Shown here: positions 35,089 to 44,277 of the stretch, in pieces | How the letters are laid out: every line of letters begins with the position of its first letter | How positions within the stretch are numbered: the first letter of the stretch is position 1 | The notes under the pieces: generated by a model | What the model saw: only the letters and a program-made list of their open reading frames with translations | Told to the model about the DNA's origin: nothing | The model's database searches: none | Translations under genes and position numbers: made by a program | Source: Desulfosoma sp. | GTDB lineage: Bacteria > Desulfobacterota > Syntrophobacteria > Syntrophobacterales > DSM-9756 | Assembly (NCBI GenBank): GCA_037481875.1 | Contig: JBBFKY010000015.1 | Location: 1-46,326, forward strand | DNA: 46,326 nucleotides | Reading direction: 5' to 3'

Positions 35089-35835
35089 TCATCCCACAAA
35101 AGACGCAAGGTACCATGGGGGAAGCCGGCCTGTGGCGCTTCTTAGAGCGGCCTCCAGGCTTTGGTAATGCGGCTCATGGCGCGCCACCAGGCTCCAAAAG
35201 GCCGTGTCGTGGCGAGGGGAACGGCTGTGGCATAATTCGTGAGTGATCACCATGTCCACCAGTTCCCTGGGGAGAAATAGGACGGCGGCGTTGAGGCTCA
35301 CGGTGCCTCGAGATGAATAGCTTCCCCATCGTGTTTTTGGGGTGGTGATCCTGACCTTCGTAAAAGACAGCCCCGTCTTCCGCGCGGCGGCTTCCACCCA
35401 GAACGGAAGCCATCGTTTCGCTTCTTCGCGAAGCCATTGACGCAAGAGACGGCAGCAGGCGGACACCCGCGAAAAATCTCCTTGCAAGCAAAGTCGAGGC
35501 TCAGATTCCCGGATGCTGAAAAGTTCCAGGTTATTCCCGAACCTGGGCCGGTAGATCACGGTCCAGGTTGCGTCTATGGCCGCCAAATGAATCTTTTTCG
35601 GAAGCACGTCCGGACGTTGGAAATCTTGACGCATAGCCTGAAGTTTCGTCAGGGCTTCCTCAATCCATTGTCGATGATGATTCAGAATACGGGGAAGACG
35701 GCGCGGGTTGAAACCCTTCGGGACAGTAAGTTCCAAGCCTGTTTCCGGGCGCACACGCAGCGTGACATGTTTGGCTCGGGCATTTTCCCTGAGGCGGTAC
35801 ACTGGGGGCCAAGGGGGACCGTCTTTTTCCTTCAT
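35089..35835 (-). CDS. YgjP/DUF45-type zinc metallopeptidase
   Basis: The 248-residue protein belongs to the WLM/YgjP (DUF45) metallopeptidases. The family block RITTPKTRWGSYSSRGTVSL is split here into KTRWGSYSSRGTVSLN, followed by the zinc motif THELCHSRSPRHD in which HELCH and the later His bind zinc, and by FWSLVARHEPHY. The start ATG follows CAGGAAAGAAGCC. The gene lies 48 bp after pepA on the same strand. Substrate unknown; a role alongside the aminopeptidase gene is only positional. Confidence 0.85.
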   Translation of the reverse strand: MKEKDGPPWPPVYRLRENARAKHVTLRVRPETGLELTVPKGFNPRRLPRILNHHRQWIEEALTKLQAMRQDFQRPDVLPKKIHLAAIDATWTVIYRPRFGNNLELFSIRESEPRLCLQGDFSRVSACCRLLRQWLREEAKRWLPFWVEAAARKTGLSFTKVRITTPKTRWGSYSSRGTVSLNAAVLFLPRELVDMVITHELCHSRSPRHDTAFWSLVARHEPHYQSLEAALRSATGRLPPWYLASFVG

Positions 35836-35883
35836 AGGCTTCTTTCCTGCTGCACGTGATCCACGGCCGGCCGATTCAAATTG

Positions 35884-37410
35884 TCAGGTTTTCATGTTCG
35901 AGCCTTCTTCCGTTTTCCACGTGCGGATCAAGGATACCAGAGTGCGCACACCAAATCCGGTGGCTCCTTTGGGAATCCAGCCCAGGTCCTTATCGGCCCA
36001 GACGGTTCCGGCAATGTCCACATGAGCCCAGGGAACTGTGTCCGGCACAAACTGCTTTAAGAACATGGCGCCGATGATGGTTCCCGCTTTTCGATCCCCC
36101 ACGTTTTTGAAATCGGCCACGTCACTTTTTATGTCTTCGAAGTAAAAATCGTAGAGCGGCAAAGGCCAAAAGAGTTCACCCAAGGGTTTTCCTGTTTCCT
36201 GCATGGTGCTCAGCAAGGCTTCATGGTTGCCCAAAAGACCTGCCACTCGGTCCCCCAGGGCGATGACACAGGCTCCAGTAAGTGTCGCCAAATCCACCAG
36301 AGCCGATGGTTGAAACTGTAAGGCGTAGCTTAAGGCGTCGCAAAGAATCATGCGTCCTTCCGCATCGGTGGAAATCACTTCCACGGTGAGTCCCGCATGG
36401 GTCTTGACCACATCACCGGGCTTGTAGGCTTGACCGTCTGGCATGTTTTCCGTGCAGGGCATAAGGGCGATGACACGTCGAGGTATCTTCAAGCGTCCGA
36501 TGGCGTCCATGGTTCCCAGAACAGTGGCGGCTCCGGCCATATCGTGTTTCATGTCTTCCATCTTGGCCGCCGGTTTGATGGAGATCCCTCCCGTGTCAAA
36601 GGTAATGCCTTTGCCTACCAGCACGAAAGGCTCTTGGTTTTGAAGCCCATCGGGACAATGTTCCAAAATGATAAAGCGAGCCGGTTCTCGAGATCCCTGC
36701 GCTACCGCGACGAACCCTCCCATGCCCAATTCTTTGGCCTTGTCCAAATCCAGGACCTCAAAACGCATGCCATGGCTGGAAGCAACACGGGCGGCTTCTT
36801 GGGCCATACGTGAAGGGGTGACCACATTGGAAGGGGCTGTGGCCAGATTCCGTGCCAGCACAATGCCTTCTGCGACGGCTGCCACCTCATGGATCAGTTC
36901 AAATACATAGGGTAGGGGACTTTCGGAACAAAGGCACAGTTCCTTGGGACCTTCGAATTTTTCCACATCACGCGTTTTCAGTTCATCGTAGCGGTACAAA
37001 CCCAAAACGGCGGCCATGAATGCTTCTCGAACAAGGATTTCCTCGCTTTCCGGCAATCCCTCTAAGGCCGCCGTAGAAAGAAGAACACGTTCCAGTGAAA
37101 GATCCCGGCAACGACGCACGGCCATGGCCGTGGCATGACGAAAAGTCTCCAGGGACCAGTCTTTTCTTTTTCCCAAACCCACCAGAAGAAGCCGGGCGAT
37201 AGGGGCTACGGTCGGCGAGTACACGAGAAGAAGTTCGGCTTTTTTGGCCCGAAAATCTCTATGGGCAGGGCTGTCCTTGAACCAGGGGGCTTGTAGGGAC
37301 ATCCAACGGGCTAATCCTGAAAGAGGGGCCTCTTCATCCTGGAACGCATAAAAGATGATGACATCACCGCTCCATTGTGAAAAAGTCCCTTCCGTGTATT
37401 TCAATTCCAT
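35884..37410 (-). CDS. pepA: Leucyl aminopeptidase (M17, PepA)
   Basis: PepA removes N-terminal residues from peptides with two metal ions, completing breakdown of peptides brought in by importers such as the nearby Dpp system. The 508-residue protein has the M17 catalytic blocks VGKGITFDTGGISIKP, MKHDMAGAATVLG, ISTDAEGRMILCDAL (usually NTDAEGR; Ser replaces Asn) and DLATLTGACVIALG. The ATG at 37410 follows AGGAGG by eight bases; a longer frame runs into the DUF2207 gene and is rejected. Confidence 0.96.
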   Translation of the reverse strand: MELKYTEGTFSQWSGDVIIFYAFQDEEAPLSGLARWMSLQAPWFKDSPAHRDFRAKKAELLLVYSPTVAPIARLLLVGLGKRKDWSLETFRHATAMAVRRCRDLSLERVLLSTAALEGLPESEEILVREAFMAAVLGLYRYDELKTRDVEKFEGPKELCLCSESPLPYVFELIHEVAAVAEGIVLARNLATAPSNVVTPSRMAQEAARVASSHGMRFEVLDLDKAKELGMGGFVAVAQGSREPARFIILEHCPDGLQNQEPFVLVGKGITFDTGGISIKPAAKMEDMKHDMAGAATVLGTMDAIGRLKIPRRVIALMPCTENMPDGQAYKPGDVVKTHAGLTVEVISTDAEGRMILCDALSYALQFQPSALVDLATLTGACVIALGDRVAGLLGNHEALLSTMQETGKPLGELFWPLPLYDFYFEDIKSDVADFKNVGDRKAGTIIGAMFLKQFVPDTVPWAHVDIAGTVWADKDLGWIPKGATGFGVRTLVSLIRTWKTEEGSNMKT

Positions 37411-37519
37411 GCTGTTTGCCTCCTCGATTGGTTTCTTTGCGTTTTCCGCTGTCTCATTCGAAAACGTGATGCCAACCACATTTGACTCACCGCGTCGCCA
37501 CCGGGATTGGGACGAGGAT

Positions 37520-39475
37520 TCACCAACCGCTTCCGCCCCCACCTCCGCCACCCCCTCCCGAAGATCCTCCGCCTCCGGATCCGGACCTGGATCCCGGTGG
37601 TGTTGAAGCGGAAGCAATGGCACTTGTCAAGCCGGACCCGAGACTCTCACCTAATGCTGCCAATCGGCCGCTTCCAAAGGACGTGAAATCTGTCCCTTTG
37701 TACCATCGAGGCTGATAGGCATGGGTATCTTCTCTTTGAGTCTTGAAAAGATCGGCGAATTGTTCACACCATTCATGTTCCACATCCAGGGCTAAAGCGT
37801 AAGGCAAATACTTTTCAAAATGTTCGGGTGTTTTTTCAGGAGGATGCAGGATGCCCAGGCGATCTTTTTCGGCTATGGTCAAATAAAGGCGAAAACCTTC
37901 AATTTGGTCCAGAATCTTTCGACCTAGATGTGTCGGCGCTTTCAGAAGCTGATAGAAAAGCCCGTGAACGCCGCCCAAGGCCCCTAAAAGAACAGCCCCC
38001 ATGAAGGAGACACTGTAAGCGAAAATACCTAAAGCTACAATTTCCGCCACCCAAAAAGGCACGGCAAACAGGGTGATTCCAAGGGCTGAAAATTTGCCAA
38101 CTATACGGTGTGGCAGCCTGCCCCGTCGAGACCTTCTCCAAGTTTCAAAAACTTGCATGGCCAACGCCGCGCATCCCACGGACCAGATGCTTAACCAAAA
38201 GGCAAGGAAAGCCGCCACCACCGGCTGCGGAGCATAAACGATGAGCAGCACGACTACAGGGACGGTAAATATCAGGGCCGGAATCATGTACTTGGAATTT
38301 GTAAGAAAGTAGGTTTTTTCATATTCGCGGGAAAGAGTGTTGTGAAGTTGGTTTAAGGCTTCTTTAAATTTAGAGGCGTGCATGTTTTTGAGGCGAATTT
38401 CTCCACTGTTTCCCATCCCGAAAAGGGTTTCGGCGATCTTTTTTTCTCCGGCGGAGAGCCCGGCGGTCGTCGTGTTCTTTCGAACAAGCACATAAGCATC
38501 GTCCTCTTCACGAATCTGTAAGTGCCCTTTGACAGCCATGTTGACGACGGCAGCGGCAAAGGCCTTTGAGTCAAAATCCATCCTTCGCACAAAGCGCACG
38601 GCCGCCGGACTGAATCCTTTAGGGGGTTCAAAGAGAGGAATGATCGTTCCGGGCTTAGGATCCCGACCCACTCGAAACCAGACGGCAAGGTAATAGCTCA
38701 TGACAAGAACAAACCCGATCCATCCAAAGAAGGCGCCACGGTTATCGCCTAAAAGAGCCATAGCCCGATCGGTGACGGTGGGTTCTTGAACAAAACCCTT
38801 AGGCCATGCCACAGCCACCGTCAGGCCTTCCCCCACATCCAGAGGGCGAGTGGTTTCAAAAAACACGGTCCCTCGACCCTCATTGATGAATCGAAAGTCT
38901 GTACCCTGTGCGCCTTGTGGGCCTGTGTATGCGGCGCTTTGCATCGGAGTGGCGCCGGAGGGCAGTTGAATTCGAGCCGCCGCATGATCAATGGGAAACG
39001 TCCAACCGGTGCCTGTCACGTTCCAGTACAGCTCATCGAAATCTTTAAAATGACCCAGCTCGCGTGAGGTTCGATAGGTGATCTCGTAGCGATGAATCCC
39101 CGAAGGGATAAAAACATCTTTTGAACCGATGTAAATCTTGACACCGTTACTCACCAACTGCGTGTGATAGGGTTCCGTTTGACCGTTGCGTCGAATTTCC
39201 ACGATGTCAAAGGATACCTTAACACGATGCCCGAGTCGGTCCTTGTAGGTGGTGGGAAAATCACGAACGATGCCCCTTTTAATGGATTCGCCGAGAGCTC
39301 TGACCGTGATGGTTTCTTTGACGGTAAGGGTGGCGTCTGTATGGATAATGATGTCGCTGAAAAAATCCAGGATTCTTTCCTGGGAAGTGCTTTGAGCCGA
39401 CAGATCGCGGCTGTGCAAGGGAAACCAGGTAAAAAGCGTGATCAAAGCAAGAAACACTACACGCGACTGTCTCAT
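37520..39475 (-). CDS. DUF2207 membrane protein
   Basis: A 651-residue protein with a signal peptide (RVVFLALITLFTWFPLHS). An extracytoplasmic DUF2207 domain follows (IIIHTDATLTVKETITV, RGIVRDFPTTYKD, YWNVTGTGWTFPID). Next come a helix near 250 (GWIGFVLVMSYYLAVWF), a cytoplasmic region, several helices around 400-520, and a tail rich in Gly and Ser ending GGGSGW. The start at 39475 has AAGGA eight bases upstream; ATGs further up (39544) have none. It follows lemA, and LemA and DUF2207 genes are commonly paired. Function of both is unknown; an envelope role is the usual guess. Confidence 0.85.
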   Translation of the reverse strand: MRQSRVVFLALITLFTWFPLHSRDLSAQSTSQERILDFFSDIIIHTDATLTVKETITVRALGESIKRGIVRDFPTTYKDRLGHRVKVSFDIVEIRRNGQTEPYHTQLVSNGVKIYIGSKDVFIPSGIHRYEITYRTSRELGHFKDFDELYWNVTGTGWTFPIDHAAARIQLPSGATPMQSAAYTGPQGAQGTDFRFINEGRGTVFFETTRPLDVGEGLTVAVAWPKGFVQEPTVTDRAMALLGDNRGAFFGWIGFVLVMSYYLAVWFRVGRDPKPGTIIPLFEPPKGFSPAAVRFVRRMDFDSKAFAAAVVNMAVKGHLQIREEDDAYVLVRKNTTTAGLSAGEKKIAETLFGMGNSGEIRLKNMHASKFKEALNQLHNTLSREYEKTYFLTNSKYMIPALIFTVPVVVLLIVYAPQPVVAAFLAFWLSIWSVGCAALAMQVFETWRRSRRGRLPHRIVGKFSALGITLFAVPFWVAEIVALGIFAYSVSFMGAVLLGALGGVHGLFYQLLKAPTHLGRKILDQIEGFRLYLTIAEKDRLGILHPPEKTPEHFEKYLPYALALDVEHEWCEQFADLFKTQREDTHAYQPRWYKGTDFTSFGSGRLAALGESLGSGLTSAIASASTPPGSRSGSGGGGSSGGGGGGGGGSGW

Positions 39476-39573
39476 AAAACCGATCCTTTTTGATCTTTTT
39501 GTTTTGAGGACAAGCCTCTGAACCTTCATAAAGGCGGATTCCATGTCCTAAAAATAGAGGGAGCGCTTTCCAT

Positions 39574-40128
39574 TCATGCAAAGCTCACCTTTAGCACGGC
39601 TTTTTCCTCTTCACCGATCTCAAAGAACGGCGCCTTGCGGAAACCGAAAGCGGAGGCCAAAAGGTTGCTTGGAAAGCTTTCCACGAGAATATTCAAGTCA
39701 CGCACGGTGCCGTTGTAATAACGACGAGCCAATTGAATCTGTTCCTCGATCCCTGTCAGAGTGCTTTGCAATTCCAAGAAATTTTGGTTGGCCTTGAGAT
39801 CCGGGTAATTTTCGGCGAGGGCAAACAAAGCCCCCAGCGCTCGACTCATGGCACCTTCGGCGGAAGCACGCTCTTCCACAGATCCGGCGGCGAGGCTTCT
39901 GGCTCGAAGCCTTGTGACTTGGTCCAGGACACCACGTTCATGCTGCATGTATCCCTTCACCGTTTCGATCAAATTGGGAATCAGGTCTGTGCGCCGTTTC
40001 AACTGCACATCGATTCCGCTCCATGCTTCCTCCACCAGGTTTTTCGCACGCACCAGCCGGTTGTAGATCGTAACGGCGAACAACCCCGCAAGAACCAGGA
40101 CTCCTATCAAACCCATCCACACCCACAT
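39574..40128 (-). CDS. LemA-family protein
   Basis: A 184-residue protein with one N-terminal helix (MGLIGVLVLAGLFAVTIYN) and a long helical bundle: YNRLVRAKNLVEEAWSGIDV, QLKRRTDLIPNLIETVKGY, then ENYPDLKANQNFLELQ and EEQIQLARRYYNGTVRDLN. These are the standard LemA blocks. The next gene downstream encodes DUF2207. Cellular role unknown. Confidence 0.93.
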   Translation of the reverse strand: MWVWMGLIGVLVLAGLFAVTIYNRLVRAKNLVEEAWSGIDVQLKRRTDLIPNLIETVKGYMQHERGVLDQVTRLRARSLAAGSVEERASAEGAMSRALGALFALAENYPDLKANQNFLELQSTLTGIEEQIQLARRYYNGTVRDLNILVESFPSNLLASAFGFRKAPFFEIGEEEKAVLKVSFA

Positions 40129-40596
40129 GCTTTCCCCCTTTATCGGCTCTAGGAGCTTGTTCGAGAACTCGCCATACCGAGGGCTCTAATGTCGTTTCAT
40201 GGTAGGGGAGAGGGCGGCGCCTCGCCCCTGCTCCCCAAAACCTTCGTTCTCCTAGGAATCCTGGCGTCACGCCCGCACAAGTGACGGGCTGGAGGCTCTC
40301 GCTATCCAGAAGAACGATCGCCTTTTCCCCTGTTCGGAAAAACTCCTACGGATCTGTGGAAAGTTTCTACCTTTTCTCTTTTGACCAAAAGCTCCTCTGT
40401 CTTTTAGCAGCCATCTTCCTGCGGCGAAAGAGCTTTACGTGTGTCCACCTGAACTGCTGTCTACCCCTAAGGTTTATGGAAGAGCAAAGTTCCTTGAAAG
40501 GTGTATGAATGCCGGAAAGGCCTTTAGAGGCCAAAATTTCGAATGCGGTTCTTTTTTTAAACGGCTGAGACTTGGCCGAGCCTAGCGGCTGATACT
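40129..40596. other. Intergenic stretch with a dispersed repeat
   Basis: There is no supported gene. Around 40202-40235 lies an imperfect GC-rich palindrome of the dispersed type (GTAGGGGAGAGGGCGG and partner). Two open frames at 40281-40508 (plus) and 40367-40600 (minus) overlap each other and have no ribosome site or family likeness. Confidence 0.5.
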
Positions 40597-41436
40597 TCAT
40601 GAACTGAGCGGTAAGAGGTGGAACGTACCGGTTTCTCCGTCAAAATACAAGAGTCGGCCGCTATAGGCGGGAGGGCGCTTGGTGAGCAATCGAAGCACTT
40701 CCATGGCCTGCAGACTGCCAATGACGGCCGGTGTCGGGCCAAGCACTCCCAAAGCCTCCTCCGTGTGGGAACGTTGCCGACGCGTGCCATAGACGGCTTC
40801 CAAGCCGACGGGTGAGGACGGCAGAAAAGTGCTTATCTGACCGAACCAACCGGCGACGGCTCCATGCACCCATGGTACGCCGTGGCTTCGGCACGCTTTT
40901 TCAAACACGAAGCGACTTTCCAGATTATCCAAAGCGTCCACCGCCACGTGGCATTCCTGAATCAATGCTTCGGCATTTTCGGCCTGAAGGGTGTCTTCAA
41001 CAGATTGCACCTGAATCAAGGGGTTGATACAAAGGCATCCGGCAGCCGCTTCTTTGGCTTTGGGGCGACCTAAGTTGGCTGTGTGGGAAAAGATCTGGCG
41101 ATTCAGATTGGAGGGGCAGAAAAAGTCGCCGTCACAGAGTATGAGATGTCCGATGCCCGCTCGAGCCAGAAGCTGCGCTACGGTGCCGCCGAGTCCTCCG
41201 CAGCCCAGGACAAAAACCTTGGATTCAGCCAAGGCTTTCTGTTCATTCAGGCTGATGGCCCAAAGGTTTTTGAGATATCGAGAAGGCAGAATCCCTAGGT
41301 GCAGGGCTTCCCGTTGGGCATCCCACGGTGCTTTGCCTTCAGCTTCAGCCCATGCCAGAAGGTCGGCATCTTCGATGAGCCGAATATCTTTGCCTCCGTA
41401 GGAAAGAACCTTCGTCCGTGCATTGAGCAAATCCAC
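40597..41436 (-). CDS. ThiF/MoeB/HesA-family E1-like adenylyltransferase
   Basis: These enzymes adenylate the C-terminus of a small sulfur-carrier protein (ThiS, MoaD or similar). The 279-residue protein has the nucleotide loop VLGCGGLGGTVAQLLARAG, the DGDFFCPSNLNRQ motif with the conserved Arg, AVDALDNLESRF and GVLGPTPAVIGSLQAMEVL. The two CxxC pairs that bind structural zinc in MoeB/ThiF are absent. The GTG at 41436 follows AGGAGG by six bases; the frame opens further up without one. No carrier protein gene is adjacent, so the pathway (thiamine, molybdopterin or another) is open. Confidence 0.85.
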   Translation of the reverse strand: MDLLNARTKVLSYGGKDIRLIEDADLLAWAEAEGKAPWDAQREALHLGILPSRYLKNLWAISLNEQKALAESKVFVLGCGGLGGTVAQLLARAGIGHLILCDGDFFCPSNLNRQIFSHTANLGRPKAKEAAAGCLCINPLIQVQSVEDTLQAENAEALIQECHVAVDALDNLESRFVFEKACRSHGVPWVHGAVAGWFGQISTFLPSSPVGLEAVYGTRRQRSHTEEALGVLGPTPAVIGSLQAMEVLRLLTKRPPAYSGRLLYFDGETGTFHLLPLSS

Positions 41437-42081
41437 CGAAAACCTCCTGTGACGTAATGACAAGGTCAAGTGAGAACGCACCCAAAGATGGACGAAAGAC
41501 AATGGCCATCATGGTGCGTGGTTTTTGGTCGGGCACACCTGTCAACCCCTACGAGTTCGCGTGTCCTAGGCGGACACGTGGGTCCTGCCCCGACGGATTG
41601 TGAGTCCTTGAATGTATACATTGGTCGTGCCTTCGTTTACCAGTCATCGGGAAACATTTGGGTTTGACCGTAGAGGTTTTGGAGCATGGGCGGAAAGATG
41701 GCCGCCCTCCGGGTTCCAGCGTTATGGTCAGGCCCGAAGGTCCTGCCCCGACGGATTGGGAGTCCTTGGATGTATACATCGGTTGTGCCTTGGTTTACCA
41801 GTCATCGGGAAACATTTGGGTTTGACCTTACGGGTTTTGGAGCTTGGGCGGAAAGATGGCCGCCCTCCGGGTTCCAGCGTTATGCTCAGGCCCGAAGGTC
41901 CTGCCCCGACGGAGTGTTCAGGGGTTTTGCCCGACAGGTTCAATGACGCTGAATCTTATGGTAGAAAGCAAGGCGGCCCCTTAAAGGATACATGGGAAAA
42001 CGGCATTGACAAAAGAAAAGGGCGTCGGTAGCTTCGAGCGGCTGCCGTAACGGATGATATTTTCAAAAGGAGGGGAAAACC
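41437..42081. other. Intergenic region holding a tandem duplication
   Basis: This 645-bp gap between divergent genes is mostly the 158-bp tandem repeat at 41581-41915. Open frames in it are side products of the repeat and have no ribosome site. The serC ribosome site (AAAAGGAGGGG) lies at its right end. Confidence 0.6.
41581..41915. repeat. 158-bp tandem repeat, two full copies and a stub
   Basis: GGTCCTGCCCCGACGGA starts at 41581, 41739 and 41897, giving a period of exactly 158 bp. The two full units differ at roughly a dozen positions. Each contains the palindrome ATGTATACAT and a GGGCGGAAAGATGGCCGCCC hairpin. Confidence 0.93.
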
Positions 42082-43167
42082 ATGACAGAACGCATCTACA
42101 ATTTTAATCCCGGACCAGCCATGCTGCCTTTGAGCGCTCTGGAACAAGCTCGAGACGAGTTCCTCAACTACAAGGGCTCGGGGATGTCCATTCTGGAGAT
42201 CAGTCATCGGTCGGCGCTCTTTGAAGAAGTCCTGCAGTCGGCCATTGCCAGGATCAAACGTTTGTTGGGATTGGATGATCGTTACCATGTGCTTTTCCTT
42301 CAGGGCGGAGCCAGCCTGCAATTTGCCATGATTCCCATGAACCTGGCGCCCGATGGCACTCCGGTGGACTACGTAGACACAGGCACCTGGTCCACCAAAG
42401 CCATCAAAGAAGCACGCCTTTTAGGAAAAAACGTCCGCGTGGTGGCTTCCTCCGAAGACAAGGAATACACTTACATTCCCGAAAATATTCCAATCAACCC
42501 GGATGCCGCTTATCTGCACATCACGTCCAATAACACCATTCGCGGAACTCAGTACCGGTCTTTTCCCAACTCAGGCGATGTGCCTCTGGTGAGTGATATG
42601 TCGTCGGATATTTTCAGCCGCGTCTTTGATCCCGCTCCCTTTGGACTTATCTATGCCGGAGCTCAAAAGAATGCGGGGCCGGCCGGGGTGACTTTGGTCA
42701 TTGTGCGTCAGGATCTTTTAGAACGGGTGCCGAGCAATCTTCCGAGCCTGCTCAAATACACAACCCACGCAGAAAAGAATTCCCTCTACAATACACCACC
42801 CTGTTTTGCCATCTACATGGTGGAATTGGTCCTCAAGTGGTTGGAGGAAGACATCGGCGGCTTGGCCAAGATGGAAGCCATCAACCGCGAGAAGGCGGCC
42901 CTTCTGTACAATTACATGGACAGCCAGGACTTTTATCGAGGCACTGCTCGGCCTGATTCCCGTTCCTGGATGAATGTGACCTTTCGGTTACCATCGGTGG
43001 AACTGGAAAAGAAGTTCATCGACGAAGCACAAAAGGCAGGCTTGGGAGGTTTGAAAGGGCATCGGTCCGTGGGAGGCTGTCGAGCGTCCATTTACAATGC
43101 CATGCCTTTGCAAGGGGTTCAGGCCCTCGTGGATTTCATGAAAGATTTTGTGAAGCGAAACGGTTAA
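42082..43167 (+). CDS. serC: Phosphoserine aminotransferase SerC
   Basis: This PLP enzyme makes phosphoserine from 3-phosphohydroxypyruvate and glutamate. The 361-residue protein has the class V blocks YNFNPGPAMLPLSALEQA, MSILEISHRS, HITSNNTIRGTQY, DMSSDIFSR and the PLP lysine Lys196 in GAQKNAGPAG. The ending GGLKGHRSVGGCRASIYNAM binds the phosphate. A strong AGGAGGGG site precedes the ATG. No serA or pdxB lies beside it. Confidence 0.97.
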   Translation: MTERIYNFNPGPAMLPLSALEQARDEFLNYKGSGMSILEISHRSALFEEVLQSAIARIKRLLGLDDRYHVLFLQGGASLQFAMIPMNLAPDGTPVDYVDTGTWSTKAIKEARLLGKNVRVVASSEDKEYTYIPENIPINPDAAYLHITSNNTIRGTQYRSFPNSGDVPLVSDMSSDIFSRVFDPAPFGLIYAGAQKNAGPAGVTLVIVRQDLLERVPSNLPSLLKYTTHAEKNSLYNTPPCFAIYMVELVLKWLEEDIGGLAKMEAINREKAALLYNYMDSQDFYRGTARPDSRSWMNVTFRLPSVELEKKFIDEAQKAGLGGLKGHRSVGGCRASIYNAMPLQGVQALVDFMKDFVKRNG

Positions 43168-43293
43168 GGAGTCGATTTTTTCTTAAGAAATTTCCGGACT
43201 GTGCCGAGTAAAGCATTGAGGTTTCCTTGGGACATTACCCATGGAGAAAGGGAAACGGGAATTCTAACTGCGCGTTTCAGCGCCCCATAAGAG

Positions 43294-44007
43294 GTGAAGC
43301 AGGACTTGGCGGCAGTGGTATCCCCGAGGGTGGCCTTGAAACCTGGAATCGCCGTCGACATTGTGCTCAGGGTGGATTTCTACCGGGAAGTCATCGACGC
43401 GCGTCGCGCCATGGTCTATGACGTGGACGGGGCTACCATCGTGGTGTCCCGGCCGACTCCCGATGTGAAATCGGATCAGCTTGGTCGTCGGTGCACGGTC
43501 ACCTTTGTCGTTCAAGAAAACGAATTCAAGAACCGTTACGGCGTCCCTGCTGAAATCGTCGAACTTCGGGAGAACTACCCCATTCGCAAAGGCTCCACGG
43601 TCCAGGCCCTGATCCTAAGGGCTCTCGGCGGCGTGGAACCGTTCAACCTCCGCATGGCTTACCGCGTGCGTCCCCCCATCACAAGCGGTATCGCTTTGGA
43701 GGTTGACGGCCAGAGAGTAAGCATTTTGGATATTTCCACGGGGGGTGCTCGATTCCTTTCCACCGTGCGGCCTCCCCTGCAGTATCGGCAACGTGTGGAG
43801 ATTGTCCTGTATTTGGATGAAGTTCGCCATGCCTTTCATGCCTTTGTGATCCGCTCTCAGGATCCAGGTTCCCGCAGCCCTGTACGGAACGCTCAGGAAG
43901 TGGCCGTGCAATTTTCCGGTATGGAAAAACGTGCTCGGGAGCAGTTGGCCAAACGCATTTTACAGATCGATCGTGAACTGCGTGCCAAAGGTCTGGAAGA
44001 AATCTGA
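43294..44007 (+). CDS. PilZ-domain protein (putative cyclic-di-GMP receptor)
   Basis: The 237-residue protein has an N-terminal YcgR-like beta domain and a C-terminal PilZ domain with the two binding motifs: arginines in LRMAYRVRPP and D-I-S-T-G-G in SILDISTGGARFL. It would bind cyclic di-GMP and affect motility, secretion or adhesion. The GTG at 43294 is the longest plausible start and has only a weak ribosome site; a start a few codons later is possible. It follows serC by 126 bp and is likely separate from it. Confidence 0.85.
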   Translation: MKQDLAAVVSPRVALKPGIAVDIVLRVDFYREVIDARRAMVYDVDGATIVVSRPTPDVKSDQLGRRCTVTFVVQENEFKNRYGVPAEIVELRENYPIRKGSTVQALILRALGGVEPFNLRMAYRVRPPITSGIALEVDGQRVSILDISTGGARFLSTVRPPLQYRQRVEIVLYLDEVRHAFHAFVIRSQDPGSRSPVRNAQEVAVQFSGMEKRAREQLAKRILQIDRELRAKGLEEI

Positions 44008-44103
44008 ACGGGGGCAGGAATTGACACAGAGGGTGATGAAGCGGAAAAGCTTGTTCCCCATTCCTTTGAAGGACCCTGATACCATGGGGCTTAAGTCCTT
44101 GCC

Positions 44104-44125
44104 TCAAAGGTTGGGTAACCTTTGA
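44104..44125. terminator. Hairpin between convergent genes
   Basis: TCAAAGGTT and AACCTTTGA form a perfect 9-bp stem with a GGGT loop between the PilZ gene and the P1-peptidase gene. No T run follows on either strand, so termination is uncertain. Confidence 0.4.
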
Positions 44126-44277
44126 AGGGGTGGGGGGCTTGCGGCGTGCAAAAGCGCCGCATGGCAATGACGCCGTCTCCTACCCTAAGGGCATGCCCCG
44201 CCTTTGAAGGTCACCGGAACAAGCCCGGCAGGGCGTTCCGTCGCCAAAACATGACGGCACCCCTTTCAGGCAAAGCC

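Noticed and set aside
41612-42031. Open frames through the 158-bp tandem repeat
   Set aside because: Their repetitive translation follows from the duplication itself; there is no ribosome site and both strands are open to a similar extent.
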